Assembly (NCBI GenBank): GCA_947165725.1
Contig: CAMVBL010000051.1
Location: 1 to 7,147 of the forward strand
Length of the DNA stretch: 7,147 nt
Direction: 5' to 3'
Source of the DNA: an uncultured Caryophanales bacterium
Lineage (GTDB): Bacteria > Bacillota_I > Bacilli_A > RFN20 > CAG-826
Part shown: piece after piece, positions 1 to 4,641 of the stretch
Layout: each line of letters starts with the position of its first letter
Position numbering within the stretch: the stretch's first letter is position 1
The notes under the pieces: generated by a model
The model's database searches: none
What the model was told of the DNA's origin: nothing
What the model saw: only the letters and a program-made list of their open reading frames with translations
Translations under genes and position numbers: made by a program

Positions 1-1035
1 ACCATTACCACATTAATGGAAGCTGGTTTATATCCATATACAAAGAGATATTTAGGTAACTTCAATAACCACTTCTCCACTATCGGTTTAGTCGGTATGA
101 ACGAAGCTTGCTTAAACGCTCGTTGGATTAGAAAAGATTTAACAAATCCAGAATCCATCCAATTCACAAAAGATGTTCTCAATCACATGAGAAACAAACT
201 TTCTGACTATCAAGAATTATATGGTGACTTATATAACTTAGAAGCCACCCCAGCGGAATCTACAGCCTATCGTTTAGCGAAACACGATAAAGCTTTATAT
301 CCAGATATCATTACCGCTTCTGAAAATGGTAGAACACCATACTACACCAACTCTTCACACTTACCAGTTGGCTATACAGAAGATATCTATAAAGCTCTTG
401 ATATCCAAGATGGCTTACAAACCTTATATACTTCTGGTACTGTCTTCCACTGCTTCTTAGGTCAAAAGTTACCAAGCTGGAAGTCCTGTATGAATCTTGT
501 TAGAAAGATCGCAGAAAACTACCACATCCCATATTACACAATGTCTCCTACATACTCCGTATGTAAAGACCACGGTTATATCACTGGTGAACAATATGTC
601 TGTCCAAAATGTGGTAAGAGAACTGAAGTCTATTCCCGTATTACTGGTTACTATAGACCAGTCCAAAACTGGAATGATGGTAAGACAGAAGAATTCCAAC
701 ACCGTAAAGTTTATGAACCTGCGAAATCTAAACTCACACATAAAATCACTGACGTTTTAGGTAGTCAAGTCGAAGACGAACAAGAAGAAAAAGCCGTTTG
801 CAATGAAATCTTATTATTCGCCACAAAGACATGTCCAAACTGTAAGATGGCTAAGATGCTTTTAGACAAAGCTGGTATCAAATATAGTGTTGTTGACGCT
901 GAAGAAAACGCTGAACAAACCAAAGCATTTGGTGTCAGAAAAGCTCCAACATTAATCGTTCCAAAAGAAGATGGCACTAACGATGTCTTCGAGAACGCTT
1001 CCAATATCAAAGGCTACATCGAGAGTTTAAACTAA
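1..1035 (+). CDS. nrdD: Anaerobic (class III) ribonucleoside-triphosphate reductase, C-terminal part, fused to a glutaredoxin-like domain; 5' end outside window
   Basis: Reduces ribonucleoside triphosphates to dNTPs in anaerobic cells with a glycyl radical. The frame is open from base 1, so the true start, the ATP-cone and the N-terminal active-site residues lie upstream. Residues are numbered from the Met at 16. Late-barrel motifs typical of NrdD are present: PYYTNSSHLP (108-117) and GTVFHCFLGQ (141-150). A zinc-site pattern follows (C183, H186, C196, C199), then the radical loop RITGYY, where G211 (codon 646-648) is the expected glycyl-radical residue. After an acidic linker (about 236-262), the last 77 residues form a glutaredoxin/NrdH-like fold with CPNC (C273-C276) and a cis-Pro-type KAPT (309-312). 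Ordinary NrdD ends soon after the radical loop, so the redoxin is an added domain that probably supplies reducing equivalents. The next gene starts 1 bp after the stop. The NrdD call is very secure; use of the fused domain as reductant is inference. Confidence 0.96.
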   Translation, partial: TITTLMEAGLYPYTKRYLGNFNNHFSTIGLVGMNEACLNARWIRKDLTNPESIQFTKDVLNHMRNKLSDYQELYGDLYNLEATPAESTAYRLAKHDKALYPDIITASENGRTPYYTNSSHLPVGYTEDIYKALDIQDGLQTLYTSGTVFHCFLGQKLPSWKSCMNLVRKIAENYHIPYYTMSPTYSVCKDHGYITGEQYVCPKCGKRTEVYSRITGYYRPVQNWNDGKTEEFQHRKVYEPAKSKLTHKITDVLGSQVEDEQEEKAVCNEILLFATKTCPNCKMAKMLLDKAGIKYSVVDAEENAEQTKAFGVRKAPTLIVPKEDGTNDVFENASNIKGYIESLN

Positions 1036-1036
1036 T

Positions 1037-1948
1037 ATGATTGATGTCATTGTTGTTGGCGGTGGTCCCGCAGGGATGAGTGTGGCTCTGAACTTACTCA
1101 GAGCCGGTCGCTCAGTCTTAATCTTAGAAAAAGAGAATTTTGGTGGTCAAATCGCCAATTCTCCTCGTGTCGAAAATCTTCCAAGTATCAAAGAGATTTC
1201 TGGTCTAGATTTTGCTGGTAATCTCTTTGAGCAAATCCTTGATTTAGGCGCTAAATTTGAACTCGAAGAAGTCCAAAGAGTCTTAAAGGTTGATGACGTT
1301 TTTGAAGTCACCACTAATTACCATACATATCAAGCAAAAGCTGTTGTCTTAGCTAATGGCGTTAAGCATCGTAAAATGGGTCTTCCAAATGAAGAAGAAT
1401 TCATTGGTAAAGGTATCTCTTTCTGTGCTGTGTGCGATGGCGCATTCTATAAAGATAAAGATGTCTATTTAATCGGGGACGCTAATACCGCTCTTCAATA
1501 CGCTTTAATGCTTGCTCAAACAAGTGCTAATGTTTATGTCTTCACCTTATTTGACCGCTTCTTTGCTGATCAAATCTTAGTGGATCGTTTAAGACAAAAA
1601 GATAACGTTCACATTACTCACAACATGAATCTTGTCGCTTATTTAGGACAAAACGAATTAGCAGGTTTACGTTTTGAAAATACGATGGATCACACCATTC
1701 ATGAATATCCAACTAATAACGTTTTCGTCGCTATCGGTCAAGTTTCACAAAACGATTTATTCAAGTCCTTAGTAGAAACTGATGATCACGGCTTCATCAT
1801 TACCAATGAAAGAATGGAAACATCTCTTCCTGGTTTATTCGCCATAGGCGACACAAGAAAAAAAGACGTCCGTCAAGTAGCAAGCGCTGTTGGCGATGCT
1901 TCAGTTGCTAGCGTCTTTATTGATAAATATTTGATGCTTAAGCGTTAA
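1037..1948 (+). CDS. trxB: Thioredoxin reductase-like flavoprotein with intact FAD site and CxxC but degenerate NADPH motifs
   Basis: A 303-residue protein of the low-molecular-weight thioredoxin reductase family, which passes electrons through FAD and a CxxC pair to a redoxin. Visible motifs are the FAD dinucleotide loop GGGPAG (8-13), FGGQI (35-39), ANG (106-108), redox pair C130-A-V-C133-D-G, and the C-terminal FAD motif LFAIGD (267-272) followed by RQV (279-281). The NADPH domain is abnormal. The usual GGGNSA-type loop reads GDANTA (147-152), and the usual HRRxxFRA reads TLFDRFFA (170-177), so the 2'-phosphate-binding arginines are absent. It may therefore take electrons from a donor other than NADPH, as the ferredoxin-linked clostridial thioredoxin reductases do (inference). 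It starts 1 bp after nrdD in the junction TAA-T-ATG with no good Shine-Dalgarno, which suggests translational coupling; the fused redoxin of NrdD is its obvious candidate partner. Its stop overlaps the nrdG stop tail to tail. Confidence 0.88.
   Translation: MIDVIVVGGGPAGMSVALNLLRAGRSVLILEKENFGGQIANSPRVENLPSIKEISGLDFAGNLFEQILDLGAKFELEEVQRVLKVDDVFEVTTNYHTYQAKAVVLANGVKHRKMGLPNEEEFIGKGISFCAVCDGAFYKDKDVYLIGDANTALQYALMLAQTSANVYVFTLFDRFFADQILVDRLRQKDNVHITHNMNLVAYLGQNELAGLRFENTMDHTIHEYPTNNVFVAIGQVSQNDLFKSLVETDDHGFIITNERMETSLPGLFAIGDTRKKDVRQVASAVGDASVASVFIDKYLMLKR
1084..1105 (+). other. Perfect 8-bp hairpin near the 5' end of trxB
   Basis: GGCTCTGA (1084-1091) pairs perfectly with TCAGAGCC (1098-1105) around a 6-nt loop, about 48 nt after the trxB start codon. 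No T-run follows, so it is not an intrinsic terminator. The arms use CTG and CTC leucine codons, which are scarcer here than TTA and CTT. It could slow ribosomes or protect an mRNA end, or be chance. Confidence 0.4.
1858..1918 (-). terminator. Possible intrinsic terminator of nrdG, inside the trxB coding sequence
   Basis: Read on the minus strand, AAAGACG (1912-1918) pairs with CGTCTTT (1862-1868), and the 3' arm runs into seven T residues (complement of 1858-1864). Inside this, TAGCAA pairs with TTGCTA (1905-1910 with 1878-1883), leaving a 9-nt bulge. It starts 27 nt beyond the nrdG stop, which is the right place, but the bulged and partly A-T stem makes it a weak call. Confidence 0.3.
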
Positions 1949-2637
1949 TAACCGCGTAGATTCACTTCTGGAATAAATCCAGAAAGATAATCTCTTAATT
2001 TACTGGCTTCCACTACGTCAACTTCGTGGAGGCCTTTTTTAATGCAGCCCTCTCTATCCACAAACTTTTGTAAGAATAAACGCTTCGCTCCTTTGATTAA
2101 ATCTTTAAAGGCATCATAGTCCATTCTTTCATGGAATTCTTTGACTAAGGTTGTTCTAAATTCATAGTCAGGAGCTTTATTGATAATCAGAGAAATACTC
2201 TTTTTGATATTATCGACATTGATGAACTTTAGGCCACATGTTTCCGCGTATAAATTAGGACAGTTTTTAATGTCCATGGCAACATAGTCTAATAGCCCTT
2301 CATCAAGTAATTCTTCAAGTAATTCTGGGTTAGTACCGTTAGTGTCTAGCTTGATTAAAAAGCCAAGGTCACGAACCGCTTTGATTTTAACCTTCAAATC
2401 TTCTAACATTGTTGGTTCACCACCACTGAAAACAACAGCATCTACAAGGCCAGTTCTGGTCTTTAAAAATGCTAAGATTTCATCAAAGTCAATCTCGTCT
2501 TCTTTGCTCGCGCCTAATACCGCTGCACCGTTATGACAAAACGGACAACGCATGTTACAAGCCTGGGAGAATAAGACCACAGAAACCTTGTCTTCGTAAT
2601 CTAGTAATGAGAGTTTATCAATACCAACAATTGCCAT
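1945..2637 (-). CDS. nrdG: Anaerobic ribonucleoside-triphosphate reductase activating protein (radical SAM)
   Basis: Radical SAM activase that cleaves S-adenosylmethionine to install the glycyl radical on NrdD. The 230-residue protein has the [4Fe-4S] motif C27-N-M-R-C31-P-F-C34, the SAM-binding SGGEPT (71-76), and the KLDTNG strand (96-101) of the partial radical-SAM barrel. Its N-terminus (AIVGIDKLSLLDYEDK) and its length fit the longer NrdG2-type activases better than the short E. coli NrdG (about 155 residues). It lies convergent to nrdD-trxB rather than in the usual nrdD-nrdG order, and its TAA overlaps the trxB TAA by 4 bp (TTAA). No Shine-Dalgarno precedes the ATG, and the likely promoter would place transcription start only about 3 nt upstream. 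Activases for other glycyl-radical enzymes share the cluster motif, but nearby nrdD makes this assignment strong. Confidence 0.93.
   Translation of the reverse strand: MAIVGIDKLSLLDYEDKVSVVLFSQACNMRCPFCHNGAAVLGASKEDEIDFDEILAFLKTRTGLVDAVVFSGGEPTMLEDLKVKIKAVRDLGFLIKLDTNGTNPELLEELLDEGLLDYVAMDIKNCPNLYAETCGLKFINVDNIKKSISLIINKAPDYEFRTTLVKEFHERMDYDAFKDLIKGAKRLFLQKFVDREGCIKKGLHEVDVVEASKLRDYLSGFIPEVNLRGY
2005..2040 (+). terminator. Intrinsic terminator for nrdD-trxB, embedded antisense in nrdG
   Basis: GGCTTCCAC (2005-2013) pairs with GTGGAGGCC (2026-2034) as nine pairs including one T-G wobble, around a 12-nt loop, and is followed at once by TTTTTT (2035-2040). It starts 57 nt after the trxB stop, on the strand that needs a terminator. 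The opposite strand has no T-run after the hairpin, so it should act only on plus-strand transcripts while nrdG is transcribed through it. The same bases encode the nrdG stretch KKGLHEVDVVEA. Confidence 0.75.
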
Positions 2638-2641
2638 AGTA

Positions 2642-2659
2642 TTAATATTGTAATATTAA
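2642..2659. repeat. Perfect 18-bp inverted repeat over the nrdG promoter
   Basis: TTAATATT and AATATTAA are exact reverse complements separated by GT. The site covers the predicted nrdG -10 box (2647-2652) and lies just upstream of the dCMP deaminase -35 box (2661-2666), where an operator would be expected. It does not match the NrdR-box pattern (ACACTATATNTAGTGT-like). The local AT-richness makes chance possible. Confidence 0.4.
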
Positions 2660-2675
2660 GTTGCCTTAGAATCAA
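2647..2675 (-). promoter_or_regulatory. nrdG promoter, giving a nearly leaderless mRNA
   Basis: On the minus strand, TTGATT (complement of 2670-2675) and TACAAT (complement of 2647-2652) are separated by 17 bp. The expected transcription start, near 2640, is about 3 nt before the ATG at 2637. The lack of any Shine-Dalgarno there agrees with leaderless initiation. Confidence 0.6.
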
Positions 2676-2688
2676 ATATCGTTATAAT
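2661..2688 (+). promoter_or_regulatory. dCMP deaminase-folD promoter, giving a nearly leaderless mRNA
   Basis: TTGCCT (2661-2666) and a consensus TATAAT (2683-2688) are separated by 16 bp. The expected transcription start, near 2695, is about 3 nt before the ATG at 2698. No Shine-Dalgarno is present. It overlaps the divergent nrdG promoter, so the two may compete for polymerase. Confidence 0.65.
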
Positions 2689-2697
2689 AATTCTTAT

Positions 2698-3171
2698 ATG
2701 GAACACAATAATATTTCTTGGGATGAATACTTTATGGGTATCGCTTCTTTGAGCGCTTTAAGAAGCAAGGATCCCAATACAAAAGTAGGCGCATGTATCG
2801 TCGATGACGATAATAAGGTCGTATCTATCGGCTATAACGGTATGCCAAAAGGTGTTGATGAAAGTCAACTCTCTTGGAACAAAGGTGAAGGCTTAGATTC
2901 TAAATATCTCTATGTCTGTCACGCAGAATTTAACGCGATTTTAAATACGCGTAACGGAAGCGCGCTTAAGGGCTGTCGCTTATACGTCACATTATTCCCA
3001 TGCAACGAGTGCGCGAAAGCATGCGTACAAGTGGGCATTAAGGAAATTATTTATTTAGAAAATAAATACGCTGACACAGTTGGCGTTCAAGCTAGTAGAA
3101 AAATGCTTGAATTAGCTGGTATCAAATTAAGACAATTCAATGCGAAAGAATTGAATGAAATTGTAAAGTAA
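2698..3171 (+). CDS. dCMP deaminase (ComEB-type, zinc-dependent)
   Basis: Deaminates dCMP to dUMP in the cytosol, feeding thymidylate synthase. At 157 residues it carries the full zinc-deaminase signature: CHAEFNAI with H75 as ligand and E77 as catalytic proton shuttle, then PCNEC with C102 and C105 as the other ligands. The N-terminal block SWDEYFMGIASLSALRSKDP and GYNGMPKG (45-52) are typical of dCMP deaminases rather than cytidine or tRNA-adenosine deaminases. It is shorter than Bacillus ComEB (about 190 residues), mainly at the C-terminus. It is the first gene of a two-gene unit with folD, which starts 1 bp after its stop. The ATG at 2698 is chosen because it begins the conserved domain and lies directly behind a good promoter. 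A related deoxycytidylate or nucleoside deaminase specificity cannot be excluded. Confidence 0.88.
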   Translation: MEHNNISWDEYFMGIASLSALRSKDPNTKVGACIVDDDNKVVSIGYNGMPKGVDESQLSWNKGEGLDSKYLYVCHAEFNAILNTRNGSALKGCRLYVTLFPCNECAKACVQVGIKEIIYLENKYADTVGVQASRKMLELAGIKLRQFNAKELNEIVK

Positions 3172-3172
3172 T

Positions 3173-3967
3173 ATGACTATCAAAGAATACGTTGCTCTTC
3201 GTAAGGAAGAGATTAAAAATTTAGTAGCGGGTTTAGAAAGAAAACCATGCATCGCTATCGTCCAAGTTAATGAAGACGCGGCTAGCTGCGCATATGTGCG
3301 CGGGAAGCTTAAAGATGCTGATGAATTAGGCATCAAAGCAGACTTAATTAAGTTACCTTTAGAAACAACTCAAGAACAATTATTGAAGGTTATCGATGAA
3401 TTAAACAAAGATGATGTTCATGATGGCTTTATCGTCCAAATGCCTTTACCAAAAGGAATCGATGAAGAAGTCATTAAATTAGCGGTTGATCCTAAAAAAG
3501 ATGTTGATGGTTTCCATCCATTATCCTCTCTTGTTCCATGTACCCCAAAAGGTATTATTAACTATTTACACTTTGAAAAGATTCCTATGCAAGGAAGAAA
3601 CGCTGTTGTTATTGGCCGTAGTAATATTGTCGGTAAACCAATGGCAAAACTCCTTCTTAAAGAGAATATGAATGTGACCGTTTTGCATAGCAAAACCACT
3701 CCTGAAGATATGGCTTTCTATATCGCCCACGCAGATGTTATTGTCGTTGCGATTGGTAAAGCTGGCTTTTTAGATAATCGCTTCACTTATAAAAAAGATG
3801 CCGTTATCGTTGATGTTGGCATCTCTAGAACTGAAGATGGTTTAAAGGGTGACGCAATCCCAGGACTTCCAGTTGGTCTTCAAACTCCAGTTCCTGGCGG
3901 TGTTGGCCTAGCTACTAGATTAGCTCTTTATGAAAACTTATTAGAAATCCACGGCGTTAACAAGTAG
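3173..3967 (+). CDS. folD: Bifunctional methylenetetrahydrofolate dehydrogenase / methenyltetrahydrofolate cyclohydrolase
   Basis: Interconverts 5,10-methylene-, 5,10-methenyl- and 10-formyl-tetrahydrofolate with NAD(P)+, linking purine, thymidylate and formyl-Met supply. Catalytic motifs are in order: Y41-V-R-G-K45 (catalytic Lys), DGFIVQMPLP with Q89 (84-93), KDVDGFHP with D112 (109-116), nucleotide loop GRSNIVGKP (148-156), LHSKTT (171-176), VDVGISR (213-219) and TPVPGGVG (238-245). Two differences stand out. The protein is 264 residues against the usual 280-300, the shortage being at the N-terminus, and the normally conserved PMT after GGVG reads LAT. All catalytic residues visible to me are kept, so it should be active. 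It is co-transcribed with the dCMP deaminase (TAA-T-ATG junction, no good Shine-Dalgarno). The stop codon lies within its own predicted terminator, 1 bp from the stop of the convergent crp-like gene. Confidence 0.95.
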   Translation: MTIKEYVALRKEEIKNLVAGLERKPCIAIVQVNEDAASCAYVRGKLKDADELGIKADLIKLPLETTQEQLLKVIDELNKDDVHDGFIVQMPLPKGIDEEVIKLAVDPKKDVDGFHPLSSLVPCTPKGIINYLHFEKIPMQGRNAVVIGRSNIVGKPMAKLLLKENMNVTVLHSKTTPEDMAFYIAHADVIVVAIGKAGFLDNRFTYKKDAVIVDVGISRTEDGLKGDAIPGLPVGLQTPVPGGVGLATRLALYENLLEIHGVNK

Positions 3968-3984
3968 GTTAGCGCCTTTTCTTT
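3953..3984 (+). terminator. folD intrinsic terminator with the stop codon in its loop
   Basis: GGCGTTAAC (3953-3961) pairs with GTTAGCGCC (3968-3976) as nine pairs including one T-G wobble. The 6-nt loop AAGTAG holds the folD stop (3965-3967), and TTTTCTTT follows (3977-3984). The 3' arm also contains the stop of the convergent crp-like gene. On the minus strand the wobble becomes a mismatch and no T-run follows, so it should act on the plus strand only. Confidence 0.7.
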
Positions 3985-4568
3985 AAGAAAGTAATTTTTC
4001 CCTTCTCTTTTTTGATGAGATGGCGCTTCACTAGACTCGTTAATAAACGAGATAAAGTTTCTCTTTGAATACCAATTTGAGCGGCTAATGTTGTGACATT
4101 TTTAAAGACAATTACATTGTCGTTTTTACTTGCGTAATAAACGAGTCTTTCTTCCGCATTAGTAAATGATAATAATTGTATGCGCGCGTTAAGAGATTTA
4201 CCAAAGTCAGATTGGGCTCTTAAATAGAGAGTTAAGAACTCTTGGTTATTTTGTAATAAATAAATTAAATTCTCTTTATTGATAAAAGCGATAACACATT
4301 TTTCTTTAGCAATGACATCCCCACGATAAATAGGTTCGCTAGAGAAGATTAAGTTGTTACCAAAAATATCTCCCGCTTTAAGAGAGTTAAGAATCTGTTC
4401 TTTGCCTTGAAAGGAATAAGAAACGATATCGACTTTACCAGAAATGATGACTCCTATGTTTTCGCAGAGATCACCTTCATGATTGATAACACTGTTTTTG
4501 GTGACCTGGTAACCCTTCACTAATTTGTGTTCTTTTTTAGTTAAAACTTGTAAAAGTGGTATTTTCAT
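3969..4568 (-). CDS. Crp/Fnr-family transcriptional regulator, ligand unknown
   Basis: A 199-residue regulator with an N-terminal cyclic-nucleotide-binding-like beta-roll (about 15-105: ENIGVIISGKVDIVS, LKAGDIFG), a dimer helix (about 108-135) and a C-terminal winged helix (about 137-197). The recognition helix I167-Q-R169-E170-T-L-S-R174 has the RExxxR pattern that in E. coli CRP reads TGTGA half-sites; a perfect TGTGA-N6-TCACA site lies directly upstream. The phosphate-binding cassette is poorly kept: after G70 it reads NNLIFSSEPIYRGD instead of a GEL...R(S/T)A pattern, so cAMP binding is doubtful. Only two cysteines are present (35, 91), so an Fnr-type iron-sulfur cluster is unlikely. The ATG at 4568 starts the conserved domain; no clear Shine-Dalgarno is seen. 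It is divergent from the ABC-transport genes and probably regulates both them and itself (inference). Confidence 0.87.
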   Translation of the reverse strand: MKIPLLQVLTKKEHKLVKGYQVTKNSVINHEGDLCENIGVIISGKVDIVSYSFQGKEQILNSLKAGDIFGNNLIFSSEPIYRGDVIAKEKCVIAFINKENLIYLLQNNQEFLTLYLRAQSDFGKSLNARIQLLSFTNAEERLVYYASKNDNVIVFKNVTTLAAQIGIQRETLSRLLTSLVKRHLIKKEKGKITFLKKRR

Positions 4569-4576
4569 AATAATTG

Positions 4577-4592
4577 TGTGACCTACATCACA
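4577..4592. promoter_or_regulatory. Crp-type operator, perfect palindrome TGTGA-N6-TCACA
   Basis: TGTGACCTACATCACA has exact inverted half-sites with the 6-bp spacing of Crp-family operators. It lies between the divergent regulator and lipoprotein genes. Its centre (4584.5) is about 40-41 bp upstream of the start predicted from the lipoprotein -10 box, the class II activator position, and it overlaps the predicted start of the regulator transcript, a repressing position. Confidence 0.8.
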
Positions 4593-4596
4593 TTTT

Positions 4597-4625
4597 ATTA
4601 TAAAGAATTATTTTATAATTACCAA
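4597..4625 (-). promoter_or_regulatory. Promoter of the Crp-like regulator gene
   Basis: On the minus strand, TTGGTA (complement of 4620-4625) and a consensus TATAAT (complement of 4597-4602) have a 17-bp spacer. Transcription would start near 4590, inside the Crp-type palindrome, giving a 5' leader of about 22 nt. Bound regulator would block it, which suggests negative autoregulation. Confidence 0.6.
4614..4619 (+). promoter_or_regulatory. -10 box of the lipoprotein-permease promoter, lacking a -35
   Basis: A consensus TATAAT lies 22 bp before the lipoprotein start codon. The -35 position (about 4591-4596, CATTTT) has no resemblance to TTGACA, as expected of an activator-dependent promoter. 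An alternative -10 (TATAAA, 4599-4604) would put the palindrome over its -35, implying repression, so the sign of control is uncertain. Confidence 0.5.
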
Positions 4626-4630
4626 GGAGG
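4624..4630 (+). promoter_or_regulatory. Strong Shine-Dalgarno of the lipoprotein gene
   Basis: AAGGAGG lies 11 nt before the ATG at 4642. It is the strongest ribosome-binding site in the window and contrasts with the absent ones before trxB, nrdG, the dCMP deaminase and folD. With the start predicted from the -10 box at 4614, it sits at the extreme 5' end of the mRNA. Confidence 0.7.
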
Positions 4631-4641
4631 AAAATCTAAAA

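Noticed and set aside
469..741. Open frame antisense to nrdD
   Set aside because: It is fully opposite strongly conserved nrdD codons, has no ribosome-binding site and shows no recognisable domain.
497..760. Alternative plus-strand frame inside nrdD
   Set aside because: It overlaps the zinc and glycyl-radical region of nrdD in another frame; the translation has no family features.
2342..2536. Plus-strand open frame inside nrdG
   Set aside because: It lies opposite the radical-SAM core codons and has low-complexity Ser/Lys content typical of antisense shadows.
3971..4028. AGCGCC (3971-3976) pairing with GGCGCT (4023-4028) as a long hairpin
   Set aside because: The 46-nt loop and lack of a T-run make it weak, and its 5' arm is already used by the compact folD terminator.
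4036..4051. CTCGTT-AATA-AACGAG hairpin in the crp-like gene, considered as a folD terminator
   Set aside because: No T-run follows on either strand, and a better terminator exists at 3953-3984.
4561..4620. Fnr box (TTGAT-N4-ATCAA) in the divergent control region
   Set aside because: The palindrome here reads TGTGA-N6-TCACA, a Crp pattern, and the regulator lacks the cysteine set of Fnr.
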